Shown here: positions 8,118 through 16,706 of the stretch, piece after piece | Position numbering within the stretch: the stretch's first letter is position 1 | Layout: each line of letters opens with the position of its first letter | DNA from: Bacteroides_E sp964583185 | Lineage (GTDB): Bacteria; Bacteroidota; Bacteroidia; Bacteroidales; Bacteroidaceae | Assembly: GCA_964583185.1 (NCBI GenBank) | Contig: CAZOVL010000028.1 | Span: forward strand, 1-31,009 | Length of the DNA stretch: 31,009 bases | Direction of reading: 5' to 3' | Notes under the pieces: generated by a model | Told to the model about the DNA's origin: nothing | The model's input: only the letters and a program-made list of their open reading frames with translations | The model's database searches: none | Position numbers and translations under genes: made by a program

Positions 8118-8210
8118 CAAGAGGTGTTGGGTCTAAGGGCTATTGATTTCAACCTTTGGAGAATCCAGTTTCTTTAGGCTAAGATTACCTTTTTTGTAAA
8201 GTTTTTAACT

Positions 8211-8254
8211 AAAGAAGAAGCCCTGAATTTCTACAAGTTCAGGGCTTCTTCTTT
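8211..8254 (-). terminator. Terminator of the lacI-MFS operon
   Basis: A perfect 17-bp stem (8211-8227 with 8238-8254) encloses a 10-base loop, 22 bases beyond the stop of the MFS transporter. The stem has a GC-rich core (GCCCTGAA) with A/G-rich and T/C-rich ends, so it may work in both directions. Confidence 0.75.
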
Positions 8255-8275
8255 TACTCACAATATTTATATTTT

Positions 8276-9601
8276 CTATTTCTTTAGGTGTTCTTTTTCA
8301 AAAGATGTTTCTTTGATAAGAAAGACAAAGAGTGAGGCAACAACTAAGAATACGCCTGCTACAACTAACATATTCACTTGATGTCCTCCCACTAGTTTCA
8401 ACAAACTCCCTCCAATTAATGCAGCAATGATTTGTGGAAGGCATATAGTTCCATTAAATAACCCCAAATAGGCTCCCATGTTTTTTCCCGAAATGGAGTT
8501 TGTCAATATGGTAAAAGGCATAGATAACATAGCAGCCCAGGCACAACCAATAAGGAAATAGGAGATAAACAAATGATATTGATTGGTGAAGAAGAGAGCC
8601 GAAATAAAACCTATGCCCCCAATAAATAAGCTAATGGAGTAGGCTTTTAGGTGTGATTTGAACTGAGGGATAACCATAGCCCATAATATAGAGCCTATAG
8701 CCTGCACTGCAAAAAGAACTCCCACCCAGTTTCCTGCCTCTTGATATCCGGCACTCTGTGTGTCTCGTGTGTTCCATACCGTTTCAGCAATACCTCCATT
8801 GGTATAAGTCCACATATACATAAAGGCAGCCCAGCAGAATAGCTGTACTAAACCTACGGTCCAAAACACTTTAGGTGCATTTTTTAATAAGGTGATAAAG
8901 TCTGTCTTTCCTTCTTTCTCTTCTTCACTGATGCCGTGAAAGGATTCAAACTCTTTGGGTGGCATTTCTTTAACTTTAATCACCGTATAAATAACGCAAA
9001 GAATAAGTATGGCAGCTCCAATATAAAAGGAGTAAATAACAGAATTGGGTACCGTTCCTTTTTCTGCAATATTACTTATACCTATCCAAGTAAAAATAAA
9101 AGGGAAAAGATATCCCACTAAACTACCCGCATTACATAAGAAACTTTGTATGGAGTAGGCAAGTCCTTTTTGTTTTTCATTTACTAAATCGCCGACTAAC
9201 ATTTTAAAAGGTTGCATAGCCATATTGATGGACGTGTCTAAGAGCATTAAAGAAACTAAACCAAAAATCATGGCAGAGCTGATGGTTAATCCCAAGCTGC
9301 CGGCATTGGGAAGTAAACACATAACGATTATTGCAATGAATGAGCCCACAAAAAGATAGGGTATTCTTCTGCCAAGTCTATTCCACGTTTTGTCGCTTGC
9401 CGAACCTACAATGGGCTGCACTATAATACCTGCAAGTGGAGGTAATATCCAGAAATAACTCAGTGTATGGGGATCAGCCCCTAGTGTGGCAAATATTCTG
9501 CTGATGTTGGCACTTTGGAGTGCATAAGCAATTTGCACTCCAAAGAAACCAAAGCTGATATTCCATAATTTCCAGAAGCTTAAATTGGGTTTTGTTTTCA
9601 T
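8276..9601 (-). CDS. MFS sugar transporter (SLC45-like)
   Basis: A 441-residue inner-membrane protein with about 12 hydrophobic segments. The loop between helices 2 and 3 has SDKTWNRLGRRIPYLFVG, the pattern of the SLC45/glycoside-cation type of major facilitator transporters that move sucrose, maltose or similar disaccharides. It follows the LacI-type gene by 11 bases in the same operon and lies opposite a secreted alpha-amylase, so malto-oligosaccharide or maltose import is the most likely role. That substrate is inferred from context. No cytoplasmic maltose phosphorylase or glucosidase lies alongside, unlike some related clusters. A hairpin terminator follows. Confidence 0.82.
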   Translation of the reverse strand: MKTKPNLSFWKLWNISFGFFGVQIAYALQSANISRIFATLGADPHTLSYFWILPPLAGIIVQPIVGSASDKTWNRLGRRIPYLFVGSFIAIIVMCLLPNAGSLGLTISSAMIFGLVSLMLLDTSINMAMQPFKMLVGDLVNEKQKGLAYSIQSFLCNAGSLVGYLFPFIFTWIGISNIAEKGTVPNSVIYSFYIGAAILILCVIYTVIKVKEMPPKEFESFHGISEEEKEGKTDFITLLKNAPKVFWTVGLVQLFCWAAFMYMWTYTNGGIAETVWNTRDTQSAGYQEAGNWVGVLFAVQAIGSILWAMVIPQFKSHLKAYSISLFIGGIGFISALFFTNQYHLFISYFLIGCAWAAMLSMPFTILTNSISGKNMGAYLGLFNGTICLPQIIAALIGGSLLKLVGGHQVNMLVVAGVFLVVASLFVFLIKETSFEKEHLKK

Positions 9602-9612
9602 AGAATTAGTAT

Positions 9613-10635
9613 TTATATTTTTTTTGTTGTTCCTCTAATTAATAATTTTGTTCGTACAATGCGGTTGGATGATTTAAGATCATCGCCTTGTTTTATTCTA
9701 TTGATAAGTAGCTCTGTTGCTTTACGTCCTACTTCTTCCCCGTGTTGATCTACAGTAGTTAAGGGTGGGTCAGTGCTTTGTGCAATGGCTCCTCCAGTAA
9801 AACCACAAATAGAGATGTCTTCGGGAACATTAAATCCTTCTTCTTTGCAGGCCCATAAAATGCCTGAAGCTGTTTCATCGTTAATGGCAAAAAAACCATC
9901 GGGTCTGTTGTCCGATTTTAAAATAGTAGGGGTAATTTGAACGGCTTGTTGTCTATTGTCACAAAAAACAATCATATCGTTAGTTACAGGGATTTTATAT
10001 TTGCTCATTGCATCAATGTATCCATTCCTGCGATTTTTAGTGATTTCCAAATGGGATGCTGCACTATAGAAAAAGATACGTTTACATCCGGTTTGTATCA
10101 TATATTCAACCGCAGCAAATGCTCCGGCATAATCATCTACCACCACTCTTTCCGTTTGAATTTCTGTGCATATCCTGTCATAAAAAACAATAGGTATGTT
10201 GTGATCAATAAATTCCTGATAATGGTCGTACTGTTTGGTTTCTTTAGCTAACGATGTAATAATACCACAAACTCTCTCTTCCAGAAATGAATGAACAATG
10301 TCTACCTCTTTTTTATATCGCTCATTGCTTTGGGCAACAAGAATATTATATCCTTCTTGGTATGCCTTCTCTTCAATGCCACTTAACACTGAAGAGAAAA
10401 AATGATGAATGATTTGTGGAACAATAACACCAATCGTATTCGATTGCTTTTTTCTTAGATTTAGAGCCATAATGTTGGGCTTATAGTTATGCTCTTTGGC
10501 ATAGCTTTTAACCGCATCAATGGTCTTCTTACTTATACCCGGTTTATTCCGAAGGGCTCTGGATACAGTTGAAGGAGAGATATTTAGCGCTTTGGCTATA
10601 TCCTTAATGGTTACAGGCGTTGGTTTCATAGTCAT
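9613..10635 (-). CDS. LacI-family transcriptional regulator
   Basis: A 340-residue regulator. The N-terminal LacI helix-turn-helix lies at about residues 8-54 (VTIKDIAKALNISPSTVSRALRNKPGISKKT). A periplasmic-binding-protein-like sensor domain follows (NTIGVIVPQIIHHFFSSVLSGIE, then CKRIFFYSA, DGFFAINDETASG, LTTVDQHGEEVGRKA). Length is normal. A second ATG two codons in (10629) is possible. It is divergent from the alpha-amylase gene and cotranscribed with the MFS transporter. Its promoter contains a CAAACGTTTG palindrome, typical of LacI-family operators with a central CG, so autoregulation and control of the amylase gene are likely. The effector is probably an alpha-glucan sugar, by inference. 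Confidence 0.9.
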   Translation of the reverse strand: MTMKPTPVTIKDIAKALNISPSTVSRALRNKPGISKKTIDAVKSYAKEHNYKPNIMALNLRKKQSNTIGVIVPQIIHHFFSSVLSGIEEKAYQEGYNILVAQSNERYKKEVDIVHSFLEERVCGIITSLAKETKQYDHYQEFIDHNIPIVFYDRICTEIQTERVVVDDYAGAFAAVEYMIQTGCKRIFFYSAASHLEITKNRRNGYIDAMSKYKIPVTNDMIVFCDNRQQAVQITPTILKSDNRPDGFFAINDETASGILWACKEEGFNVPEDISICGFTGGAIAQSTDPPLTTVDQHGEEVGRKATELLINRIKQGDDLKSSNRIVRTKLLIRGTTKKI

Positions 10636-10699
10636 CGAAAATAGGTCTATTCAAAGTTATATATTCTTAATATATCTATACTCTATTTATATTATAATT

Positions 10700-10731
10700 C
10701 AAAGATACTAAATAACAAACGTTTGCACAAA
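10700..10731 (-). promoter_or_regulatory. Promoter of the lacI-MFS operon
   Basis: On the minus strand TTTG (10731-10728) and TATCTTTG (10707-10700) are separated by 20 bases, an excellent match to the Bacteroidota TTTG / TAnnTTTG promoter. The predicted leader before the LacI ATG is about 58 bases. Confidence 0.75.
10716..10725. promoter_or_regulatory. Predicted LacI-type operator
   Basis: CAAACGTTTG is a perfect 10-bp palindrome with central CG, the usual form of a LacI-family operator. It lies wholly inside the -33/-7 spacer of the regulator's promoter. An outer 10-bp inverted repeat (AAATAACAAA at 10710-10719 and TTTGTTATTT at 10736-10745) overlaps and surrounds it, giving a larger symmetric region upstream of the amylase gene. 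Confidence 0.65.
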
Positions 10732-10826
10732 GTGTTTTGTTATTTGTGTGTGCTCTATAGGTGAATACTGTAGATTAATGGGTTAATTGTGTCTTAGTTA
10801 ACGCTTATTTACAAAACTGATAACAT

Positions 10827-13136
10827 ATGAAAACAAAGAAAAGACTAAGCTATGTTCTTTTCCTATTTTGCTTAGCATTGATAATTGGGTGCTCCGATGA
10901 CGACAAAATACCTGCTCCAAATCCTGACCCGGGAAAGCCTAAGGAAGGAGTGTGGACTGAACCTGAAAAGTTAATGGCAAATGAAGAGGGAGTTCTCTAT
11001 TTTTCTCCTCCCAAAACATCACCTTTATATAATTATAAAAAAGACCTCTATGTACATCTTGGTGTAGTAGCCGGAGGGACTTGGTTTTATGTTCCTGCTG
11101 AATGGGATGAAAACCTGGAGAAGTGTAAAATGAAAAAAGAGGGAGATAATCTTTGGAGCCTATCCTTTACTCCTTCGTTGAAAGAGTGGTTTGGTGCGAG
11201 TATACCTATTCCTAAAATTGGCTTAGTTTTTCGCAATGAACAAGGAGATACAAAAGGTTATGAGGAAGATTTATTTATTTCGGTTGAAGATGATGCATTT
11301 ACGCCCGGAAAGGTGGTAAATGAAAAACAGCCTGTCAACACCAAAGCGGGTATTAATAGAAGTGAAGATGGCACATCGGTTACTTTTGTTTTGTACGACA
11401 AAGATAAAAAAGACAAAAGCTGGGATTATGCGTATGTAGTTGGTGATTTTACAAATTGGGAGTTAAAAGCATCACATCAAATGAAACGTGATGCTACTAC
11501 TGCCAGCTGGTGGTTTACAGAAACTAATTTAGATCCAAATAAAGAATATGGTTTTCAATATTTCTTGGGAAAGAAAGACGACTTTTTATTTGTTGCAGAT
11601 GCTTATAGTGAGAAAATATTAGACCCACATAATGATAAATATATTACTTCCTATCCCGGATTAATGGAGTATCCTAAAAAAGCAAATGGTATTGTTTCTG
11701 TTTTTAAGGGTAAATCAGATTCATATAATTGGAGTATTTCTGAATTTAAGATAGCCGATGAAAATAATTTAATGATTTATGAGCTACTATTGCGCGACTT
11801 TACCACTTCGGGTGATATTAAGGGGGCTATTGGAAAATTAGACTACCTAAAAAAATTAGGTGTTAATGCCATTGAGTTGATGCCTGTGCAAGAGTTTGAT
11901 GGAAACGACAGTTGGGGATACAATCCTTGTTTCTTCTTTGCGATGGATAAAGCATACGGAACGAAGAATGATTATAAGTTGTTTGTTGATGAGTGTCATA
12001 AACGAGGAATGGCTGTTATTCTAGATGTGGTGTACAATCACGCAACCGGAAGCCACCCTTTCGCTAAGCTCTATTGGGATATAGGACAGAATAAAACCAC
12101 GAATGATAACCCTTGGTTTAATGTGGATGCTCCTCACCCTTATAGTGTTTTTCACGACTTTAATCATGCATCACCTCTAGTACGTGAGTTTGTGAAACGT
12201 AACTTGCAATTTTTACTAAATGAATTTAAGTTCGATGGTTTCCGGTTTGATTTAACTAAAGGATTTACTCAGAAGAGATCTTCAGAAGCTACGGCTGGAA
12301 ATTATGATGAAGATAGAATTGCTGTACTTAAAGAGTATAATCAGGCTGTAAAAGCGATTAATCCAAATGCTTGTGTTATTTTGGAACATTTCTGTGAAGA
12401 TAAAGAAGAGATAGAATTGGTAAAAGAGGGTATGAAGGTTTGGAGAAATTATAATAATGCGTATTGTCAAGCCGCTATGGGGTACGAAAAAGATAGTAGC
12501 TTTACCGGTTTTTATTCAAGCGATACAAGTGGTATGCCTTTTGGTGGATATGTTAGTTATATGGAGAGTCACGATGAGGAACGTATGGCCTTTAAGCAAC
12601 AAAAATGGGGTAATTGGGATTTGAAAACCAACACTGGTAGCGGTATGACTCGTCTAGCAACCAATGCAGCTTTTTGCTTTACAGTTCCCGGACCTAAAAT
12701 GATATGGCAATTTGGAGAAATGGGTTACGATGTGTCTATTGATGAAAATGGGAGAACGGGGAAAAAACCTCTGCATTGGGAATACTTAGATGTTGCGGAA
12801 CGTATCTCTTTACATACTACTTACACCAAGTTGCTGAACTTTAGACAAAACTATTCCTCCTTATTTCAAGAAGAAGCGAGTTTTAATTGGAAAGTAGATG
12901 CTTCCGATTGGGATACAGGACGCATTATAACACTTGAACGGAATGGGGAGAAGCTTTTTGTGATTGGTAATTTTACTGAGAAAGAAATTACAGTTGAGAA
13001 GCCTTTTGAATCAACCGGTGATTGGTATAATGTGATGGACAAAAGTGTTAAGAGTGCTTTTGACGGAAAAGGTTCAGTTGTTATTCCACCTCACGAGTTC
13101 AAAGCGTATGTGAATTTTAATATGGATAAATATTAA
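10827..13136 (+). CDS. GH13 alpha-amylase family lipoprotein
   Basis: A 769-residue secreted glycoside hydrolase acting on alpha-1,4-glucans such as starch. The signal peptide ends in LIIGC, and the cysteine is followed by SDDD, an acidic export signal suggesting outer-surface display. A proline-rich linker and two N-terminal beta domains follow, the second (about 185-300) like the starch-binding CBM48/E-set type. The GH13 barrel has DVVYNHA, FDGFRFD with the likely nucleophile D475, VILEHF with acid/base E520, and SHDEER with D583; all three catalytic residues are present. A small C-terminal beta domain ends the protein. The divergent LacI regulator and MFS transporter suggest a starch-use module. 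No SusC/SusD genes are adjacent. Confidence 0.92.
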   Translation: MKTKKRLSYVLFLFCLALIIGCSDDDKIPAPNPDPGKPKEGVWTEPEKLMANEEGVLYFSPPKTSPLYNYKKDLYVHLGVVAGGTWFYVPAEWDENLEKCKMKKEGDNLWSLSFTPSLKEWFGASIPIPKIGLVFRNEQGDTKGYEEDLFISVEDDAFTPGKVVNEKQPVNTKAGINRSEDGTSVTFVLYDKDKKDKSWDYAYVVGDFTNWELKASHQMKRDATTASWWFTETNLDPNKEYGFQYFLGKKDDFLFVADAYSEKILDPHNDKYITSYPGLMEYPKKANGIVSVFKGKSDSYNWSISEFKIADENNLMIYELLLRDFTTSGDIKGAIGKLDYLKKLGVNAIELMPVQEFDGNDSWGYNPCFFFAMDKAYGTKNDYKLFVDECHKRGMAVILDVVYNHATGSHPFAKLYWDIGQNKTTNDNPWFNVDAPHPYSVFHDFNHASPLVREFVKRNLQFLLNEFKFDGFRFDLTKGFTQKRSSEATAGNYDEDRIAVLKEYNQAVKAINPNACVILEHFCEDKEEIELVKEGMKVWRNYNNAYCQAAMGYEKDSSFTGFYSSDTSGMPFGGYVSYMESHDEERMAFKQQKWGNWDLKTNTGSGMTRLATNAAFCFTVPGPKMIWQFGEMGYDVSIDENGRTGKKPLHWEYLDVAERISLHTTYTKLLNFRQNYSSLFQEEASFNWKVDASDWDTGRIITLERNGEKLFVIGNFTEKEITVEKPFESTGDWYNVMDKSVKSAFDGKGSVVIPPHEFKAYVNFNMDKY

Positions 13137-13160
13137 GTTTAATTGTTGTTTATTAGTTGT

Positions 13161-13197
13161 AAGGGACTAAGCCATTTGGTTTAGTTCCTTTTTTTTC
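13161..13197 (+). terminator. Intrinsic terminator of the alpha-amylase gene
   Basis: A 13-bp stem (13161-13173 with 13178-13190, two G-U pairs), a 4-base loop, and a run of eight T. It begins 25 bases after the stop codon. Confidence 0.9.
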
Positions 13198-13255
13198 ATA
13201 TCAGAATGATATTAAGGATATGTGAAAAAAGTTTTTTTAACAAGCACGTTTTATT

Positions 13256-13263
13256 TATCTTTG
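13256..13263 (+). promoter_or_regulatory. -7 box of the thiamine operon
   Basis: TATCTTTG fits TAnnTTTG. A T-rich stretch at 13232-13238 stands where the -33 element is expected. The predicted start of transcription, near 13270, coincides with the first base of aptamer stem P1. Confidence 0.7.
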
Positions 13264-13268
13264 CATCA

Positions 13269-13355
13269 ACTGTTAGGAGTGTCTCTTTGAGATAAAGAGA
13301 CTGAGATAAAATCCTTTGAACCTGATATGTTGTAATGACATCGTAGGGAAACGGT
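13269..13355 (+). promoter_or_regulatory. TPP riboswitch aptamer (THI box)
   Basis: The conserved THI-box bases CTGAGA (13301-13306), CCTTTGAACCTGAT (13313-13326) and CGTAGGGAA (13342-13350) are all present. Stems can be traced. P1 is ACTGTT (13269-13274) with AACGGT (13350-13355), P2 is AGGA with TCCT, P3 is GTCTCTTT (13281-13288) with AAAGAGAC (13294-13301), and P4/P5 includes ATGT with ACAT near 13327-13340. Thiamine pyrophosphate binding should repress the downstream methyltransferase and tenA genes through the terminator at 13387-13418. Confidence 0.95.
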
Positions 13356-13386
13356 AGTTTTATAATAAGATTAATATAAACTATAT

Positions 13387-13418
13387 AAAGCCGTTTCATT
13401 GATTGAAACGGCTTTTTT
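13387..13418 (+). terminator. Riboswitch-controlled terminator
   Basis: A perfect 12-bp stem (13387-13398 with 13404-13415), a 5-base loop and a T run, ending 11 bases before the next gene. GAAACGG occurs both in the right arm (13405-13411) and at the aptamer 3' edge (13348-13354), so the aptamer edge can pair with CCGTTTC (13391-13397) as an antiterminator. With TPP bound, P1 holds that edge and the terminator forms. Confidence 0.88.
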
Positions 13419-13429
13419 AATGATTAAAA

Positions 13430-14143
13430 ATGGAAGTAGTAAAAACAATTGCGTTTGATGTTCACGCAGAGAAGTATGACTCGTGGTTCTTAAAAAACAA
13501 AAATGTTCTCTATTCTGAAGTAAAATTAGTGGCTCATTGCTTAAAAGATGCAGGGCGAATTTATTCTGTAGGGTGTGGCAGTGGGCTGTTTGAGAAAATA
13601 TTAGAGCAAAAATATGATATTCATATAAAAGAAGGATTAGAACCCTCTAAAGAGATGGCCGAAATAGCTGTAAAGAGGGGATTAAAGGTGGAAGTTTGTA
13701 TGGCAGAAGAGGCAAACTATAACGGAGAACAATACGATACTATTTTGTACAATGGTTGTCCTAGTTACATCACAGACTTAGATTTGGCTTTGTCAAATAG
13801 TTATCGGGCATTGAAACCCGGAGGTAAAATTATTCTAATTGATGTACCTAAAGAGAGTGGCTATGGAATGATGTACAATTTAGCAAAGGCTGTAGGTTCA
13901 TGGGGTCATGAACTCTTGACTAATGTTTATCCTGCTAGTCCTTATCCCATTGAATTGGTGGAACAGGCAAACTGGCGTACTACACAGGAAAAAATTGAGA
14001 CGATGAAGAAAGCCGGATTCAAGGATTTCTCTTATCATCAAACCTTAGTTCGTCATCCCATATACTCTAATAATGTAATAGAAGAACCTATTGATGGTTA
14101 TGATCAAGGTGATTATGTAGCTGTTTGTGCGTATAAAAAATAG
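13430..14143 (+). CDS. TPP-regulated SAM-dependent methyltransferase, substrate unknown
   Basis: A 237-residue class I methyltransferase. SAM-binding motif I is IYSVGCGSG at 44-52, the second strand ends in EGLEPS (68-73), a motif-II-like region follows (EQYDTILYNG), and the motif III strand is ALKPGGKIILID. It has no signal peptide and should be cytoplasmic. It is the first gene under the TPP riboswitch and lies 5 bases before tenA. I do not recognise it as any known thiamine enzyme. Context suggests a role in making, salvaging or detoxifying a thiamine-related compound, for example methylation of a pyrimidine or thiazole breakdown product. That is inference; family resemblance alone does not name the substrate. 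Confidence 0.85.
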   Translation: MEVVKTIAFDVHAEKYDSWFLKNKNVLYSEVKLVAHCLKDAGRIYSVGCGSGLFEKILEQKYDIHIKEGLEPSKEMAEIAVKRGLKVEVCMAEEANYNGEQYDTILYNGCPSYITDLDLALSNSYRALKPGGKIILIDVPKESGYGMMYNLAKAVGSWGHELLTNVYPASPYPIELVEQANWRTTQEKIETMKKAGFKDFSYHQTLVRHPIYSNNVIEEPIDGYDQGDYVAVCAYKK

Positions 14144-14148
14144 AAATT

Positions 14149-14802
14149 ATGAATTGGAGTGACAAAGCTTGGTTGGCTATTCAGCCTATCTATCAGAAAA
14201 CGTTGAAACTACCTTTTGTGCAAGAATTGATGAATGGAACTTTACCCAAAGAGAAGTTTATCTATTACATTGAACAAGACTCTTTGTACTTAAATAGTTA
14301 TGGAAAATTGTTGACAGGTATAGCGACCAAATTGAATGATCCCAAGCATATTCAAGCATTCATAACGTTTGCCAATGAAAATATGGGGCAAGAAAAAGCG
14401 TTGCACAACTCTTTTGTGAAAGATGTAACGCAGTTTAACACTGCTCAACCATCGCCTACTTGTTTACTCTATACTTCTCATTTATTGAAACAATTGGCTG
14501 TTTCACCCCTACACTGTATGGTTGCTGCCGTACTTCCCTGTTTTGTTATTTATAAAGAAGTAGGGGAGTACATCTTTTCGAATCAAAAAGGCGAAGGAAA
14601 TCCGTATAAAGAGTGGATAGACACCTATGCAGGAGAAGAACACATTGAGTCGGCTAGAATTGCCGTGTCTATCTGCAATGAAATAGCTGAGGCATGTACA
14701 GAAGAACAACAAAAAGAGATGTTGGAGGTTTATACCCTTTCGTCCAAAATAGAACATCTATTTTGGATTGCTGCCTATAACCAAGAAGAATGGCCTCTCT
14801 AA
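14149..14802 (+). CDS. tenA: Aminopyrimidine aminohydrolase TenA (thiaminase II)
   Basis: TenA hydrolyses 4-amino-5-aminomethyl-2-methylpyrimidine, a thiamine breakdown product, to the HMP pyrimidine for re-use. It can also cleave thiamine. The 217-residue all-helical protein has the catalytic cysteine in VAAVLPCFVIYKEVGE (C131) and the late glutamate in SSKIEHLFW (E202), so it belongs to the cysteine-containing TenA_C type. Length is normal. It follows the methyltransferase gene by 5 bases and shares its TPP riboswitch, which supports a salvage role. A strong terminator follows. Confidence 0.93.
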   Translation: MNWSDKAWLAIQPIYQKTLKLPFVQELMNGTLPKEKFIYYIEQDSLYLNSYGKLLTGIATKLNDPKHIQAFITFANENMGQEKALHNSFVKDVTQFNTAQPSPTCLLYTSHLLKQLAVSPLHCMVAAVLPCFVIYKEVGEYIFSNQKGEGNPYKEWIDTYAGEEHIESARIAVSICNEIAEACTEEQQKEMLEVYTLSSKIEHLFWIAAYNQEEWPL

Positions 14803-14822
14803 ACAGGTGTTATAAAATAGAT

Positions 14823-14866
14823 AAGTCTCCTATTACAGATGAAAAATAGAGTAATAGGAGACTTTT
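14823..14866. terminator. Terminator between tenA and the GH43 gene
   Basis: A perfect 14-bp stem (AAGTCTCCTATTAC at 14823-14836 with 14851-14864), a 14-base loop, then TT-A-TT. It lies 20 bases after tenA and about 80 bases beyond the end of the convergent CAZyme operon, so it may serve both. Confidence 0.8.
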
Positions 14867-14944
14867 ATTGTAAATATTGAATTAAATAGTTTAATTCTAC
14901 ATTATTAATGAATTAAGAGTTGTCTTTAGTTGAATCAACATTAC

Positions 14945-15928
14945 TTATTCTTGGGAACTTTCACTACTGTGTTCTTTCAAAGTCTTGATAATTGACTCGT
15001 TAACTTTGAATATAGTTCCATGTCGTAGACCTTTCGGTAGTTTTATAGAGTCAGAAACATCAGTCCACTCCTTCATGTCTTTAGAGCGAATTGCACCAAA
15101 AGTGTGTTCTCTATATTTATCAAAATAGACATACACATAGTCGTCTTTCTGAAATACAGCAGGTCCTTCAGCCCAATAATTTCCAGTAATTGGTGCTGAG
15201 GTTTCTTTCGGGAAATCATAAGGTTTATTATTAGTTGTAAAGCGAATGTTTTTCTCAGCAGGAAGAGAGTTTTCATTTTTTATAAACAAATAGTATAACG
15301 AATCTTTTTTAAGTATGATTCCATCTATAACACTGAAGTCAGGATCATAAAACAATTTTGTTTCTGAGAAACTTTTAAAATCTTTCGTTGTAGTATAGTA
15401 TTGTCTATGATTTAATCCTTTTTCACTTTCAATTGTTTCTAAATCAGGAAGTAAACCTTCAACAGTTGATGCCCAGAAAATATAAAAGAGGTCAGAATCT
15501 ACATCGAAAAATAACTCGGGAGCCCAACAATTTTTTGTTCCTTCATAATTTTGCATCACTGGAATATTTTGTTGCTCACTCCAATTTATTAAATCTTTTG
15601 AGTAAGCATATCCAATTCCTTGATCCCACCATCCGGTAGTCCATACCATGTGGAAAACCCCATTTTTATCTTGTGCTATAGATGGGTCTCTCATTAATTT
15701 ATCTTTTCCTACATTAGGTATTAAAAAAGAAGATGAATTATTGAGTTCAGTCCAGGTTAATTCATCCTCACTATAAGCCAAATGTAGTCCATCTTTACTA
15801 TCTCCCTTAAAAAAAGAAAATAATAGAATGTCTTTTTCTTCTTGAATGTCTTTGTTTTCTTGTTTACAAGAGAAAAGAAAGACTAGAGTCAATACAGCAA
15901 ATACTGAAATTAATTTATTGAGTTTCAT
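14945..15928 (-). CDS. GH43 family glycoside hydrolase, lipoprotein
   Basis: A 327-residue predicted lipoprotein (signal peptide ending LFSC, lipid cysteine 21) with a five-bladed beta-propeller of the GH43 type. Likely catalytic residues are D81 in RDPS (base), D202 in VIDG (pKa modulator) and E254 in WAEGP (acid). Blade repeats such as IGYAYSKDLINWSEQ and GAIRSKDMKEWTD are visible. GH43 enzymes mostly remove arabinose, xylose or galactose from plant polysaccharides. Here the neighbours (CE12-like esterase, GH42, GH106) suggest arabinan or galactan side chains of rhamnogalacturonan-I. Exact specificity cannot be read. It is the last gene of the operon, 15 bases after the esterase. Confidence 0.83.
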   Translation of the reverse strand: MKLNKLISVFAVLTLVFLFSCKQENKDIQEEKDILLFSFFKGDSKDGLHLAYSEDELTWTELNNSSSFLIPNVGKDKLMRDPSIAQDKNGVFHMVWTTGWWDQGIGYAYSKDLINWSEQQNIPVMQNYEGTKNCWAPELFFDVDSDLFYIFWASTVEGLLPDLETIESEKGLNHRQYYTTTKDFKSFSETKLFYDPDFSVIDGIILKKDSLYYLFIKNENSLPAEKNIRFTTNNKPYDFPKETSAPITGNYWAEGPAVFQKDDYVYVYFDKYREHTFGAIRSKDMKEWTDVSDSIKLPKGLRHGTIFKVNESIIKTLKEHSSESSQE

Positions 15929-15943
15929 AAAAGTCTAATCACT

Positions 15944-16693
15944 TTATTGTTTAACATGTTTACTTATAGGTAGATTAAGTTTAGAGAGTTCTTCAGCAAT
16001 GAAAAAAGCAACTTGCATTGCACCTTTTTCCATCATATGTGTGTCATCTTTAAGCCCATCGGGTTTAAAGGGGTCAATGCCTGGTTCTATCCAGCGATAG
16101 TACTCTTTTGATTTTTCATCTCCTAATAAGAGAATAAAGTCTCTAGTTATTGTATTAATATCTATAAGAGAAACATCCAGCTCTTTAGCTATTTTTCTTA
16201 CAATAGCAGGATATGATTTAAGTCTATCGTCGATTAGGTTACCCTCTTTAAAGGTTCTCATTACAATGGAAGTTAATAAGATTGGAGTTGCCTCTTTACT
16301 AATAACATCATGTATGAATTTTTTCATGTTCTCTTCATATAGCTGAGGTGAGGCATGTCGTTCTGGACGGGTTGAAGTATCATTATGTCCAAATTGAATC
16401 ATTACATAATCTCCAGGTGATACATCGTTGATTAATTTATCCCATCTACCTTCCTCAAGAAATGTTTTTGTACTTCGTCCACCTATGGCTCTATTATCAA
16501 TCATAACAGATTCATCTAGGTAGAGACCTAACATTTGTCCCCAACCTTTGATTAAGCCATGCTTCTCCTCCTTATAGGTTTGAGCTGTAGAGTCTCCTGC
16601 TATAAAAATTGTACAAGTTTCTTTTTCTTCACCGGAATTTGTACAAGAAGACAGAATGAACCAAAGGAAAACAATTATAGAATTAAATTTCAT
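15944..16693 (-). CDS. SGNH/GDSL esterase, CE12-like (rhamnogalacturonan acetylesterase)
   Basis: A 249-residue predicted lipoprotein (lipobox LSSC) with the four SGNH blocks in order. GDST has the nucleophile S35, NRAIGG carries the oxyanion glycine near 71, FGHND has N104, and DDTH has D216 and H219. The spacing and the RSTKTF segment fit carbohydrate esterase family 12, which removes acetyl groups from rhamnogalacturonan. It lies 13 bases after the GH42 gene and 15 before the GH43 gene, consistent with deacetylating the backbone before or during glycosidase attack. Other acetylated substrates are possible. Confidence 0.85.
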   Translation of the reverse strand: MKFNSIIVFLWFILSSCTNSGEEKETCTIFIAGDSTAQTYKEEKHGLIKGWGQMLGLYLDESVMIDNRAIGGRSTKTFLEEGRWDKLINDVSPGDYVMIQFGHNDTSTRPERHASPQLYEENMKKFIHDVISKEATPILLTSIVMRTFKEGNLIDDRLKSYPAIVRKIAKELDVSLIDINTITRDFILLLGDEKSKEYYRWIEPGIDPFKPDGLKDDTHMMEKGAMQVAFFIAEELSKLNLPISKHVKQ

Positions 16694-16706
16694 CGTTTTA
16701 TCTTTT

